Position numbers and translations under genes: made by a program. The notes below the pieces were generated by a model. It did no database searches. It was not told where the DNA came from and saw only the letters and a program-made list of their open reading frames with translations. Below, piece after piece: positions 43,554-53,542 of a DNA stretch of 64,000 nucleotides; position 1 is the first letter of the stretch, and each line of letters opens with the position of its first letter. This stretch comes from Pedobacter frigiditerrae (lineage in GTDB: Bacteria > Bacteroidota > Bacteroidia > Sphingobacteriales > Sphingobacteriaceae): assembly GCF_032678705.1 (NCBI RefSeq), contig NZ_JAVTSS010000001.1, positions 1,736,001 through 1,800,000 on the forward strand, in the 5' to 3' direction.

Positions 43554-45692
43554 TTATCTGCTTAACGGCAACCAAACCGACATTTCTGAGTGACCTCTAT
43601 TGCCCCAAGCAAAATATGGAACAAGTTTTATTGGAGTGGTTTCATTAGTTTTTGAAATTGGATGATAAAGTGTATTTGTCCAATCTGTTTTTGCTCTCAA
43701 TTTTGCAAACCCTTCCAAGCTCATCATTTGTGCGCCATCAATAGTAATTGGCATTGCTTTTAACATTATTGAAGAAGGGATAACAGCGTTGAAGATATTT
43801 TTTCCTTGGAAATCATTAGATTCTAGACAGTAAACAACTGGCCCCCTTTTAACAGCTACTTGATTTCTATTTTCTTCAACCAATGGATTTGATTCGATTA
43901 ATTGAGCTTCCATTGGTAAAATCAATTCAACTACATCGCCAACTTTCCAGGTTCTATTTACTTCTGCATAGGTTCCAGATTTTGCTACGATATTTGAAGG
44001 TTTTCCATTGATGTTGATTTTCGCATTGCTCGTCCATCCTGGTATGCGGAAAAACATCGAATAAGCTTTACCAGCAGTTTCATTAACCGAAACCTTAATA
44101 TTTCCATCCCAAGGATAATTGGTTACTTCAGAAAGGCTAATTTTAGCGCCATCTGCCAGTTTAGTATTTACTTTGTTGCCACCATACAGGTTAAACCAAA
44201 TTCCTTTATCGGATACGCTGTAAGCATAAGCACTTACTTCGGCAATTGTACGCACCACATTTGGCGGACAACAATTGGATAAAGAAATGTAGGGAACCCT
44301 ATCTTTAGACCAGCGCTGTTTAAAAGGTAAATTATCGCTTTGCGCTAGCGGATTGGTGTATAAAAAGTTTTTGCCATTTAGGCTGATGCCCGATAAAACA
44401 CTGTTATGCAAAGCTAATTCCATTACATCAGCATATTTTGCATCGCCTGTTAATTGCAACATTCTCCAATTCCAAAGTACATTACCAATGTTGGCGCAGG
44501 TTTCATTATGAGCCGTAAAGTTTGGTAATTGATAATCTCTACCAAATGCCTGATGTATTTTTTGTACGTCATTAGGGTTATAAGAAGTTCCATCTGGCGA
44601 AGTTCCGTCATATAAAGAACCTAATCCACCAGTTACATACATTTTGTGGCTATTTACATCATTCCACATCAAGTTTAAAGATTTCATTAAACTATCGTTT
44701 CCAGTTTCTGAATATAAATCGGCTACGCCAGCATATAAATAACTTGCCCTAACAGCGTGACCAGTGGCTTTTTTCTGTTGAAGAAATGGAATTCTATCTT
44801 GATTATCGTCAGTTCCATCATCAATTTTACCTTTAATGGCGATGAGATGTTTGGCCAGTTCTAAATATCTTGGCTCTTTCGTAGTGCGATACATTTCTAT
44901 TACACCCATATAATGAGAAGGACAAATTGCATTTCGAGCCAATGTTGGGGATGCTGTTTTATAGAAATTGTACAGATATTCTGTTGCTTTTTTAGCTACG
45001 TTTAAAAGAGATGTTTTCCCCGTAGCACGGTAATGCACACAAGCAGCTGTCATTAAATGCCCAATATTATAGGCTTCGAAACTTAACCTATCTTGAAACT
45101 GGTTTTTTGAGCCTGTTTTGCGTTGTTCAATCATTGCTTTGGTGTAGATATAACCATCTTCACGTTGTGATTTAGCAATAACCGCAATGGCTTTATCCAT
45201 CATTTCATTCAATTTCGGATTACCAGTTGAAGCGTACAAACTTGCCATTGCTTCTAAGGTTTTGTAATAATCGCCATCATGGAAAGAGGGTCCTTTATGG
45301 CTTCCAGTATCTAATCCGGCAGCAATTTCAAAGTTTTTAAAAGCGTGGCTGGTTTTAGGGTCGTTATAAATTGCCCACATATTTGGCACCATAGTTTCAG
45401 TTGCCACCTTAAAACGGTCTGCCCAGAAACCCTTTGTCCAAGTTACATCCTTCATATCTAAACTTTTCAATTTAGCGTAAGGACTATTGGTATTGTAGGT
45501 TATGGCGTTTTGTTGGGCGTTGGAGGTTATCGCTAGAGAGAGTAATATTATTAGTCCGAAAGTCGGAAAGACCGAAAGTCGGGAAGTTGAATAACAAATC
45601 TTTGTGTTCTTTGTGCCTTTGCGGTTAAAAGAAAGAAGTCGGAAAGTCGGAAAGACAGAAAGTCCGTAGTTTCTATAAAGTTTTTTCATCAT
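43554..45692 (-). CDS. GH127 beta-L-arabinofuranosidase-like hydrolase
   Basis: A 712-aa secreted DUF1680/GH127 protein. The catalytic set of the founding enzyme is visible: E397 and C399 in HNETCANIGN, and the cysteine pair C474-C475 in LSNCCPPNVVRT, which hold the zinc and the thiolate nucleophile. Activities in the family include beta-L-arabinofuranosidase and, in a Bacteroides RG-II locus, aceric acid release. The N-terminus is odd: before the signal helix (G46 to Q60) stands a 45-residue extension made of an AACCGCAAAG-type repeat, with LSVFPTF duplicated at 11-17 and 39-45. Upstream it overlaps GH106 by one base. Confidence 0.9.
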   Translation of the reverse strand: MMKKLYRNYGLSVFPTFRLLSFNRKGTKNTKICYSTSRLSVFPTFGLIILLSLAITSNAQQNAITYNTNSPYAKLKSLDMKDVTWTKGFWADRFKVATETMVPNMWAIYNDPKTSHAFKNFEIAAGLDTGSHKGPSFHDGDYYKTLEAMASLYASTGNPKLNEMMDKAIAVIAKSQREDGYIYTKAMIEQRKTGSKNQFQDRLSFEAYNIGHLMTAACVHYRATGKTSLLNVAKKATEYLYNFYKTASPTLARNAICPSHYMGVIEMYRTTKEPRYLELAKHLIAIKGKIDDGTDDNQDRIPFLQQKKATGHAVRASYLYAGVADLYSETGNDSLMKSLNLMWNDVNSHKMYVTGGLGSLYDGTSPDGTSYNPNDVQKIHQAFGRDYQLPNFTAHNETCANIGNVLWNWRMLQLTGDAKYADVMELALHNSVLSGISLNGKNFLYTNPLAQSDNLPFKQRWSKDRVPYISLSNCCPPNVVRTIAEVSAYAYSVSDKGIWFNLYGGNKVNTKLADGAKISLSEVTNYPWDGNIKVSVNETAGKAYSMFFRIPGWTSNAKININGKPSNIVAKSGTYAEVNRTWKVGDVVELILPMEAQLIESNPLVEENRNQVAVKRGPVVYCLESNDFQGKNIFNAVIPSSIMLKAMPITIDGAQMMSLEGFAKLRAKTDWTNTLYHPISKTNETTPIKLVPYFAWGNRGHSEMSVWLPLSR
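45560..45665. repeat. AACCGCAAAG-family repeat plus GAAAGTC microrepeat in GH127 signal region
   Basis: On the minus strand AACCGCAAAGGCACAAAGAA and CACAAAGATTTG occupy 45595-45626, flanked by GTCGGAAAGAC-type units on both sides. All three bases of each unit stay in frame with GH127. The core is related to 37381-37411. Confidence 0.75.
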
Positions 45693-48600
45693 TATTTCTC
45701 TTCAATTTTAAGGGTAACTGGCCCAAATAAACCAGCGGGATTTAATGGTTTTCCACCTAAACGAAAAGGTGCAGTAGTATTTGTAATTCGTTTATCAACA
45801 AGCAAATGACTATCTCCAATTAAACGATTAGCCCAAGTATTTGTTATTTGTATTTCGATTTGGTTTTCGCCTTGTTTTAAAGCCTTGCTTACTTCTAATT
45901 CAAATGGTGCAGTCCATAAAGTACCACAATCAATTCCGTTTATTTTTACTTCAGCGATGCTGGAGAAAGCACCTAAATCTATCCAAACTTTATTGGTTGT
46001 TTTAGCTTCAAAGTTGAATGTTTTGGTATAAGTTGCTCTACCAGAATAATATTTGATGGTGCTATCTGCATTTAATGTCCAGTCGGTTAAAGTTTTAAAT
46101 TCAACAGGTGTTGATGGACCACCATAAGATGGATTGAATTTGACTTGCCAGTTTGTAGAAAGATTTTGGATGGGTTTAAAGATTTTCCAATTATTTCCAG
46201 TATTATATGAAGTATCAGCTGTTGGCTTTTCAAAAAATACGAACAGAGATTGATTAGGAACCAAATTCATTCTAAATCTTGTACCTTCACCAAAAGAGTA
46301 CCATTCTTTTACTTCAGTATTCTGATTACTAACTGCATCAAAAACAACAGGAATTTTATCTTTAATTCGGAAAGTAAAATCAACTGCTCTTCCTTCTGTT
46401 AGTTGATTAGATATAAAATAAATATCTTTATCTATGGCTTTCCGGTGAGTATAAGCAATGTTTTTAACAAAAGTTATCATTTCTGAAGTACAGCCCTCAG
46501 TTACCGACAAATCCGGTTCTATTCCAATATCAATAAAACTTGACCTTTTAAAAGGTGCTAGAATTACTCTCCCAGAGCCGATTACTTTTTCTAAAGTTGA
46601 GTTATAATTATCTTTAAAATCCTTCTTAATTTCAATAAACTTTCCTCCCCAAATTTGATTAACTAAACCATTAAACTCAACATCGCTAACTTTCTTTAAT
46701 CCAATTTGATATAATGGTTTTTCTCCAACTATAATCTTTGCACCTGCCTTTACCAACTCTACCAATTTCTTTACCACTTCATAGCTCATATATTGGTAAT
46801 TTGGGTTCATTTTCATATCACCTGGAATAACCAAAACCTTATAAGATGCACCACTAGCAAATACAACTTCCCCATTCTTTACGGTTGCTGTGCTTAAAAC
46901 ATCAGGATTAAAACTATCATAAGCATAACCCCTCAATGGGTTTACCCAATTCTCTGGGTCGGCCATATTAGCCGAATGAGAAACGCCAGCTGGAATTGAC
47001 CTTAAAGGCTCACCAAAGTTTGCTAAACGTTTCTTTTCAGCTTCAACTACATCGGCTCCAAAAAGACCTGGCAAAGTAGAAACTAATCTATCTGGCAATA
47101 CTGAGCGACGAGGCAGTTCTTCTCCTGTAAACACAACAATATCAACTACAGGTTTACCTTGTTGTAATAAATTTTGTGTTCTTGTAGCATAATCAACCCA
47201 AGCTTTACTAGCATTCCACCAAGTCTGGTCACGTTGAAAATACAGACCAACACCATCTAAAGTCATTCCTGGCTTTCTATCCATCCAGGGATTATGCGTA
47301 AAAACGTGATAAACCAATTTATTTATTCCTAAGGCATAATTTCGGTCTTGCAAGGTTTTCATATTCATCGGACTTTCATTCCAGTCCATTCTTACCGTGG
47401 TAAAAGCTTCAGCTTGAATAATGTTCTTGCCATAGATATGAGCACCAGAAATAGCATCTAACATATCATTTGGTTTATCGTGAGTTGGACTGTTCAACCA
47501 AAATTCGCCCATTGGCACATCTACGGTTTTGTAATGTAATAAACCATCACTCATCATTGTTGGCGCAATACTTTCTGCGGTAAATGTTACACCTTTTTCT
47601 TTAGCTAAAGCTGCAAGGGTTTTGTAAAACTGGTCGACAACCAATTCAGAAATGGTCTTTCTCACATCATATAAAAAGCTTTCAGAAACTGAAGCACTTT
47701 GCACAGGTAAACCAGTCATAACAGGAAGATAAGGCGTTAAATCATATCCTCTGCGCTTTAAAAACTCAGCCTTAAAATTACTTGACCAATTCTGGCTACC
47801 GCATTCCCAGCTATCAACATGGAACATGCTTAAAACTTTAGAAGCTATTTCTGGTCCACCACGTTTTAAAGCCTCTCCATACCATTTGTTAAACTGTAAT
47901 TTTACTGCTGTCGGATTAAATTTATCAACCTCTAATCCTATTGCAGCACCACCAGTTGCATTTGTTTGCCCTGTTGAGGTATGCCCAATTCTTAAGATTG
48001 TCCAATTACCTGCAGGCACTTTCCAATCTAAACTGCCATCAGCTTTTAACTTTGCAGTTAGGTTAATCATTTTATTTAATGGCACACATAAATTATTTGG
48101 CAATTGCTCGTTTGTTGTTCTTCTAATGATGCGCCAAATTGAGCCATTTTTACCTTCAAACTGATTAATTTGAGCTTCTGCAAATAATTCTAGGTTTACC
48201 AATTTTAAAGAAGGTTTCCATTTTGCAGCATCTAAATCTTCTGAGCCAGGTTCAGAACCAGTTTTATCATACACAAAACGGAAAATTTTAGCTGTAGTTG
48301 GCACGATGGAATGCGTTACATCCTCATCAGTATCTTGCCAACCATGTCTTGGTGGTTCTAGTCTCCCAATTGAACGGAAGGTTTTACCATCATTACTTAC
48401 TTCAATTTTTAATCGCTGTGCTTGGTAATTGTTACCGCTTACCTTAATCTTAACTGTGCGACAAGTGAAAGGCTTTTCGAATTCATACTGAATATAAAGT
48501 GGTTCGCTTGAACCAAAGTTTTGTTTATTACCTTGCTTAACTAATCCACTTGCATCCGCACCATTACTAGCTGTAATTTTCGGAATAATTGTTCGTGTAG

Positions 48601-49123
48601 ATTGGTTTGTTCCTATCGGTGAAGGATAAGCATAAACAGCGATATCTTTATAATAACCTTCCTTTGTTTCTGGTTGAGGTAATTTAATTTTAGTATCTGA
48701 TGCATTGACAGTTATCTTCGATGAAACTACCTTTTGCATAGATAGTTCTGGCGTAATCCAAGGTCCGCCAGCAAGGGCAAAACCATCGCTTACGTGCATG
48801 CCTAATTTCAAATCCAAGCGTTTGGCTTCATCCATGGCAAACTTTACCATCTCCCACCATTCGGGCGTTAATTGCTCTACTGGTTTTTCATATAATGAAG
48901 GAGTTGATGATTTCCCACCTTTGATAGTCATGAGGTAAGCACCGCCAATTCCGTTGGTTTTCATTGCTTCTAAATCGGCTGTAATTTCTTTTTTAGAAAT
49001 ACCTGATTGTACCCAATACCAAAAAACCCAAGGTTTAGCATTATCATTCTGCTGTGCATTAAGCTTAAAGCTAAAGACGCAAAGCAGAAGGAATAAGAAA
49101 ATTTTGCTAAACGTTGGTTTCAT
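45692..49123 (-). CDS. GH106 alpha-L-rhamnosidase
   Basis: A 1143-aa secreted enzyme with signal peptide ending KLNAQ at residue 24. The start of the mature protein, PWVFWYWVQSGISKKEITADLEAMKTNGIGGAYLM, is the family's TIM-barrel opening. FHVDSWECGSQNWSSNFKAEFLKRRGYDLTPYLPVMTG and GVTFTAESIAPTMMSDG carry the likely catalytic acids, and the C-terminus has GH2-like sugar-binding sandwiches (IWIDLGAFSSIAEVKINGIDCGTLW type). GH106 enzymes remove alpha-linked rhamnose; a Bacteroides member acts on rhamnogalacturonan II. It is followed with one base overlap by GH127. Confidence 0.92.
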   Translation of the reverse strand: MKPTFSKIFLFLLLCVFSFKLNAQQNDNAKPWVFWYWVQSGISKKEITADLEAMKTNGIGGAYLMTIKGGKSSTPSLYEKPVEQLTPEWWEMVKFAMDEAKRLDLKLGMHVSDGFALAGGPWITPELSMQKVVSSKITVNASDTKIKLPQPETKEGYYKDIAVYAYPSPIGTNQSTRTIIPKITASNGADASGLVKQGNKQNFGSSEPLYIQYEFEKPFTCRTVKIKVSGNNYQAQRLKIEVSNDGKTFRSIGRLEPPRHGWQDTDEDVTHSIVPTTAKIFRFVYDKTGSEPGSEDLDAAKWKPSLKLVNLELFAEAQINQFEGKNGSIWRIIRRTTNEQLPNNLCVPLNKMINLTAKLKADGSLDWKVPAGNWTILRIGHTSTGQTNATGGAAIGLEVDKFNPTAVKLQFNKWYGEALKRGGPEIASKVLSMFHVDSWECGSQNWSSNFKAEFLKRRGYDLTPYLPVMTGLPVQSASVSESFLYDVRKTISELVVDQFYKTLAALAKEKGVTFTAESIAPTMMSDGLLHYKTVDVPMGEFWLNSPTHDKPNDMLDAISGAHIYGKNIIQAEAFTTVRMDWNESPMNMKTLQDRNYALGINKLVYHVFTHNPWMDRKPGMTLDGVGLYFQRDQTWWNASKAWVDYATRTQNLLQQGKPVVDIVVFTGEELPRRSVLPDRLVSTLPGLFGADVVEAEKKRLANFGEPLRSIPAGVSHSANMADPENWVNPLRGYAYDSFNPDVLSTATVKNGEVVFASGASYKVLVIPGDMKMNPNYQYMSYEVVKKLVELVKAGAKIIVGEKPLYQIGLKKVSDVEFNGLVNQIWGGKFIEIKKDFKDNYNSTLEKVIGSGRVILAPFKRSSFIDIGIEPDLSVTEGCTSEMITFVKNIAYTHRKAIDKDIYFISNQLTEGRAVDFTFRIKDKIPVVFDAVSNQNTEVKEWYSFGEGTRFRMNLVPNQSLFVFFEKPTADTSYNTGNNWKIFKPIQNLSTNWQVKFNPSYGGPSTPVEFKTLTDWTLNADSTIKYYSGRATYTKTFNFEAKTTNKVWIDLGAFSSIAEVKINGIDCGTLWTAPFELEVSKALKQGENQIEIQITNTWANRLIGDSHLLVDKRITNTTAPFRLGGKPLNPAGLFGPVTLKIEEK

Positions 49124-49140
49124 TTTTTATTTAAATATAT

Positions 49141-49246
49141 CGTCATTGCGAGAGCCTGCTCCGATACTTCGGAGGTCGATTTTTCATCGCCCGAAGCAAT
49201 CTTTCTTGCTGGATAGATTGCTTCGTCGTTCCTCCTTGCAATGACG
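49141..49246. repeat. CGTCATTGCGAG palindromic repeat, copy A
   Basis: CGTCATTGCGAGAG... at the start matches ...CCTCCTTGCAATGACG at the end, with an inner GAAGCAATC/GATTGCTTC pair and a TTCATCGCCCG loop; a Bacteroidota REP-like element of about 106 bases filling the MFS to GH106 gap. A copy lies at 51111-51218. Confidence 0.85.
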
Positions 49247-49254
49247 AAGTTGTA

Positions 49255-50547
49255 CTATTTATGAGCGATTTTATAACCTTTTAATCCGAAATAAAGAATA
49301 ACTAAAAAGCAAACTAATGGAATACTGTAACCAATTTGGATGTTATCATTATTCATATCTATTAAAGTTGCCATTCCTAGGGGAATAATAGCACCACCAA
49401 CAATTGACATGATTAACCAAGATGACCCTGGTTTTGTATCATCTCCAATGCCTTCAATACCTAAACCAAAAATAGTTGGAAACATAATAGACATAAAGAA
49501 ACCCAAACCTCCCAGGGCATAAACAACATATTGACCTTGACCAAGAATTGCAATTAAGCAAAGCACAACAGAAACAACAGCATAAATTGAAAGTAGCTTT
49601 TGTGAAGCAATAAACCTTAATAAAGCAGTTCCTGCAAATCTGCCAACCATAAATAAAGTTCCATAGACAGCATAATAATAACCTGCTGTTTTTTCATCTA
49701 AGCCCCCCCCTTGTTGTGCCATTCTAACAAAAAAGCTAGTTACACATACTTGAGCACCTACATAAAAAAACTGTGCAATAACTGCTGACCTTAAATGCTT
49801 ATGTCTTAGTGAACCAATAAAGCTACCCTTTGCTTCTCCATCAATACTTTTTGTCTTTATTTCTGGAAAATTGATAAAACAAAAAATTAACGCAATAACT
49901 ACTAAAACACTACCTAATACAATATATGGCATTTTCACAGACGACGCTTCCTCCATAAAATAAGAGTTTCGATTAAGCTCCGTCATTGCAGCTAACTCCA
50001 CTTTGGAGTAACTTTTTCCTGATAAGATAAAAGTGGCACCTACATAGCCTGCGACAGGTGCAGCCAAACCATTAAATGAAGCCGCCAAATTCAATCTCCA
50101 AGTGGATTTAGCTGGTTCTCCAAGAACAGCAGCATATGGATTTGCTGTTGTTTCTAAAATAGTTAAGCCACAACCAATGATAAATAAAGCTATTAAGAAT
50201 GTTATATATGAAAGAGAGTTAGCAGCGGGTACAAATAAAAATGCTCCTGTAGCAAATACTAATATTCCTGCAATCATACTCGTTTTGTAGCCGAATCTTT
50301 TTAAAATCATCCCGGCAGGAATTGCCATCAAGAAATAAGCTAAAAAAACAGACGTATCTATCAAGGTAGATTGTCTGTTATTTAAATCACAGGCTTTTTT
50401 TAAGTGAGGTATTAGAAATGAATCTAAGTTATGTGCCATTCCCCAGAGGAAAAACAGGCTGATAACAAGGATAAAGGGCAATAAATACTTTTTGCCAGAT
50501 GAGTTTTCATCAGCAGTAATTAGTTCAGGTTGATTGGTGTGGTTCAT
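49255..50547 (-). CDS. FucP-like MFS sugar transporter
   Basis: A 430-aa major facilitator protein with 12 predicted helices. LFFLWGMAHNLDSFLIPHLKKACDLNNRQSTLIDTSVFLAYFLMAIPAGMILKRFGYK is the FucP/GluP opening, and TFLIALFIIGCGLTILETTANPYAAVLG is the matching fourth-to-fifth helix signature. Relatives import L-fucose, glucose, galactose or other monosaccharides with protons. Here L-rhamnose or another pectin sugar is the likely substrate, on context alone. It is 106 bases past MaoC and 132 bases before GH106. Confidence 0.9.
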   Translation of the reverse strand: MNHTNQPELITADENSSGKKYLLPFILVISLFFLWGMAHNLDSFLIPHLKKACDLNNRQSTLIDTSVFLAYFLMAIPAGMILKRFGYKTSMIAGILVFATGAFLFVPAANSLSYITFLIALFIIGCGLTILETTANPYAAVLGEPAKSTWRLNLAASFNGLAAPVAGYVGATFILSGKSYSKVELAAMTELNRNSYFMEEASSVKMPYIVLGSVLVVIALIFCFINFPEIKTKSIDGEAKGSFIGSLRHKHLRSAVIAQFFYVGAQVCVTSFFVRMAQQGGGLDEKTAGYYYAVYGTLFMVGRFAGTALLRFIASQKLLSIYAVVSVVLCLIAILGQGQYVVYALGGLGFFMSIMFPTIFGLGIEGIGDDTKPGSSWLIMSIVGGAIIPLGMATLIDMNNDNIQIGYSIPLVCFLVILYFGLKGYKIAHK

Positions 50548-50559
50548 ATTTTGGTTTTT

Positions 50560-50650
50560 TGTTTAGTTCAATGGTGTCATTGGTTCAATAGTTCATTAGT
50601 GTCATTTGTTCATTAATATGCGTACTGCCCAATGAACTGATGAACAAATG
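50560..50650. repeat. GTTCATT microrepeat with inverted halves
   Basis: AGTTCATTAGTGTCATTTGT and ATGAACTGATGAACAAATGA are approximate inverted copies built from GTTCAT units. They occupy most of the gap between MaoC and MFS. Confidence 0.6.
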
Positions 50651-50652
50651 AA

Positions 50653-51093
50653 CTACTTCTTTTTCACAACTAAAAGATGGTCGCATACTAAAACGATTTC
50701 TCCGCGTTGGTTGATGATTTCTACGTGTTCGGTTACTGTTCCGTATTCTGGTTTTTTAGCTTCTGCTTTTTCTGAAATGGTCACTTCCGAATGAATGGTA
50801 TCGCCAATAAAAACAGGTTTAACAAAACGTAATTTATCGTAACCTTTAGACATGGCTTCAGGGTTTATTTCTGATGCTGTTAATCCAATTCCGATGCTAA
50901 AAATCATTGTACCGTGAGCAATACGCTGCTTGAACGGTTGTGTTGCACACCATTCTGCATCCATATGATGAGGAAAAAAATCACCTGTGTGACCAGCATG
51001 AACCACAAAATCAGTTTCTGTAATGGTGCGACCCAAGGTTACACGTTTCTCGTTTAACTGGTAATCTTCAAAAAATGTTGATTTGAAATACAT
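50653..51093 (-). CDS. MaoC-type (R)-specific hydratase
   Basis: A 146-aa single hot-dog MaoC-like dehydratase. The hydratase-2 motif is [14 protein letters not shown] with catalytic D38 and H43; the Asn normally between them is F40, seen in some family branches. The [12 protein letters not shown] and [10 protein letters not shown] segments complete the fold. Such enzymes add water across an enoyl-CoA double bond; relatives include mesaconyl-CoA hydratases. With two CoA transferases upstream in the same cluster, it most likely hydrates or dehydrates an acyl-CoA made from a sugar-derived acid. Substrate unknown. Confidence 0.86.
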   Translation of the reverse strand: MYFKSTFFEDYQLNEKRVTLGRTITETDFVVHAGHTGDFFPHHMDAEWCATQPFKQRIAHGTMIFSIGIGLTASEINPEAMSKGYDKLRFVKPVFIGDTIHSEVTISEKAEAKKPEYGTVTEHVEIINQRGEIVLVCDHLLVVKKK

Positions 51094-51110
51094 AATTTTT
51101 TATTTAGTGT

Positions 51111-51218
51111 CGTCATTGTGAGGGCTTGCTCCGATACTTCTGAAAGTGTGGTGGGTTTTGTATTTTATTTACCCAGCGCTCTTAGCAGATTGCTTCGTCG
51201 TACCTCCTCGCAATGACG
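51111..51218. repeat. CGTCATTGCGAG palindromic repeat, copy B
   Basis: CGTCATTGTGAGGGCTTGCT...AGATTGCTTCGTCGTACCTC...GCAATGACG; same family as 49141-49246. It lies in the gap between the Gfo/Idh/MocA and MaoC genes. Confidence 0.85.
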
Positions 51219-51227
51219 CTCAATTTA

Positions 51228-52307
51228 TTATTTTAATTGTTCACTCACTTTTACCCCACCATTATCGCTTGAAATATAAGCACTTTCTACAACCGCCATT
51301 GTATTAATTACATCTTCTACACTAGTATTTAATACTTTATCTGAGCCTTCATTATACCTCATTAAGTTAGACATCGTACCAATAAATGCTTCTGGAAACC
51401 AAGATCCCTCTAATTTAACCGTTTGCCATTCGGGCGATTTACCTTCTTCTACAATACAATATTCAAAAACATCAGGCACTCCGTGAGGATAATCCATCAG
51501 CAAACCTATTTTAGCCACAATTGCGCCTTTTGTTCCCTCCCATTTGATATAACTTTCTTGATGTTTAGCACCAAAATCGTGGTCGTGGTTAGTGTTTATT
51601 ACCGCGTGTAAAATATCTCCATAATCAAATAAAATCGTACTACGAGATGATGATAAATTCTTAGCAGGATGTTTCAATGTTTTAGCCAATACACTATCAG
51701 GATTACCTAAAAATGAGCGAATTAAATCCACATAATGGATACTGTGGTATTGAATTTCTAATCGAGGATGCACAATTACGTGAGGAAAAATTTCCCAAGG
51801 CGTTTTAATCGTTACACGAACTTCCATATCATATAACTCTCCAATTAAACCAGCATCTATTAAATATTTTGCTGCACTTACAAATGGCGCATAGCGTAAT
51901 TGAAAATTAATTGCCGCTTTAAAATCCTTTTCCCTACATAACGCTAAAATCTCTTTTGCCTGATTAAAATCATCGCCCATTGGCTTCTGAATTAAAATAG
52001 CACTCCCATCTGGCAACTGCTTTAAAGTCTCCAAATATTGCTCTGGCATGATGGTTAAATCGTAAACCACATTTGCAGGAGCTAATTTTACAGCTTCGGC
52101 AACAGAATTATAAACATTTGGGATATTAAACTGAGCCGCTACCTTTTCTGCCCTTGCTTTGGTTCTATTTACAATGCCATGAACTTTAAAACCTGCTATT
52201 TGGTAAGCTGGCAAATGCGCATCAGTTACAATTCCTCCTGCACCAATTATGATGATGGGTTGCTCAGTTGTTGGAAGTTCAGGTTTATATTTGATATCGA
52301 TACTCAT
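51228..52307 (-). CDS. Gfo/Idh/MocA-family NAD(P)-dependent oxidoreductase
   Basis: A 359-aa cytosolic dehydrogenase. IIIGAGGIVTDAHLPAYQIAGFKVHGIVN is the Rossmann opening; the substrate lysine sits in IQKPMG, where the family's usual E is Q. IEYHSIHYVDLIRSFLG type residues (here LEIQYHSIHYVDLIRSFLG) hold the active-site histidine. The published D-apiose dehydrogenase belongs to this family, but so do hundreds of others. It overlaps the solute-binding-like gene by four bases, making it part of the CoA-transferase group. Confidence 0.87.
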   Translation of the reverse strand: MSIDIKYKPELPTTEQPIIIIGAGGIVTDAHLPAYQIAGFKVHGIVNRTKARAEKVAAQFNIPNVYNSVAEAVKLAPANVVYDLTIMPEQYLETLKQLPDGSAILIQKPMGDDFNQAKEILALCREKDFKAAINFQLRYAPFVSAAKYLIDAGLIGELYDMEVRVTIKTPWEIFPHVIVHPRLEIQYHSIHYVDLIRSFLGNPDSVLAKTLKHPAKNLSSSRSTILFDYGDILHAVINTNHDHDFGAKHQESYIKWEGTKGAIVAKIGLLMDYPHGVPDVFEYCIVEEGKSPEWQTVKLEGSWFPEAFIGTMSNLMRYNEGSDKVLNTSVEDVINTMAVVESAYISSDNGGVKVSEQLK

Positions 52308-53542
52308 TTCTCTAATTCATTAATTTTCTGCTGCGCCAATTCAACCAATATTTCTGTTGGTTCATTTGTGTTAATTGCAGCAAGCACCATTTCATCAATT
52401 ACTGTTGCAATTTGTGCCCAATTTTTCTTCTGAGGCAACATCTTAGCCACTGTATGTAAAACATCTAGTTTATGATAATATGGAATAATTTTATTAATCT
52501 CAGCATCATTCCAACTAGAGATTCTGCAACCAATTCCCCCTTCTAAAGTTAAAAGTTTATCGTTCTCCTGGTTTGTAACAAAACGGAGAAAATCATAAGC
52601 AATAGTCTTGTTCTTACTTCCTTTCCCAATGGTATAAAGCCAATAAACATTTAGCGAAGCCGATATTTGGTCGGCAGCAGATGGCAAAACATCTACATAA
52701 ATTTTGCCTTTTACTTTTGAATTTGCATCCACTTCACACATTGCTGCAAAACCAAACCAGTTAATCATCATTGCTGCCTCACCATTCATAAATGCTAAAC
52801 CTGCAGCAACAGAATCAAATTCAGCAGAGCCTGGATGAACTTTTGTTTTATCCTTTACAATGTTCCTATAATAGCTCAAACCTTCGATTGATGCTTTTGT
52901 ATTGATGTTAATCGAACCATTTTTATCGACTAGACTTCCGCCTCTGGTCCATAATTGGAGGCAATAATCGAATACGGTATTGTGTCCATCTGGGTAACAG
53001 GCAAAGATACTTCCGTATAAATTATCCGCAGGGCGATTAAAAAACTCGGCAATTTGAGTAAAGTCTTCCCACGTTTGTGGCACTCTTAAATTTTTACCGT
53101 ATTTGGCTAAATAATCCGCTTGTTCTTTATGGCTTTCGAAAAGGTCTTTTCTATAGATTAAACATTCTGGACCATCGTGAAAAGGTAATCCAACTATTTT
53201 TCCATCGAAATTTTGCAGACTTAATAAGGATTTGCTCCATCCATCAGGAAAATTTACTGGCGGATTTTTTTCGATGTTATCATTTAAAACTTCAAAAGCA
53301 TCGTTTACAAAACCTTCATAAATCCAATCGGTATTGATATGCGCTACATCAAAATCTCCATTAGCTAAACCATTATTAGTTAAAGTGCTTTCGTAGATTT
53401 CGTGTAAATCCATCACCACCATGTCCAAAACTAATTTACAGCCAGATTGCAGGCAATATTTATCCCAAAATTTCTGCATTACAGATTCAAATGGAGCAAA
53501 TTTGCGTACGGCAATTCTAAATGTTTGTTGTGGATTATGCAC
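52304..53542 (-). CDS. Solute-binding-like protein without signal peptide (copy 1)
   Basis: A 412-aa protein with the fold of ABC family 1 sugar-binding proteins: [51 protein letters not shown] and [18 protein letters not shown] are standard. The N-terminus, [20 protein letters not shown], is polar: no signal peptide, lipobox or membrane segment. No permease or ATPase is nearby. It is coupled by four-base and eight-base overlaps to the dehydrogenase and a CoA transferase. It may be a cytosolic ligand-binding or enzymatic derivative of the solute-binding fold. A missed upstream start is unlikely because the gene overlaps its neighbour. Confidence 0.82.
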   Translation of the reverse strand: MHNPQQTFRIAVRKFAPFESVMQKFWDKYCLQSGCKLVLDMVVMDLHEIYESTLTNNGLANGDFDVAHINTDWIYEGFVNDAFEVLNDNIEKNPPVNFPDGWSKSLLSLQNFDGKIVGLPFHDGPECLIYRKDLFESHKEQADYLAKYGKNLRVPQTWEDFTQIAEFFNRPADNLYGSIFACYPDGHNTVFDYCLQLWTRGGSLVDKNGSININTKASIEGLSYYRNIVKDKTKVHPGSAEFDSVAAGLAFMNGEAAMMINWFGFAAMCEVDANSKVKGKIYVDVLPSAADQISASLNVYWLYTIGKGSKNKTIAYDFLRFVTNQENDKLLTLEGGIGCRISSWNDAEINKIIPYYHKLDVLHTVAKMLPQKKNWAQIATVIDEMVLAAINTNEPTEILVELAQQKINELEK

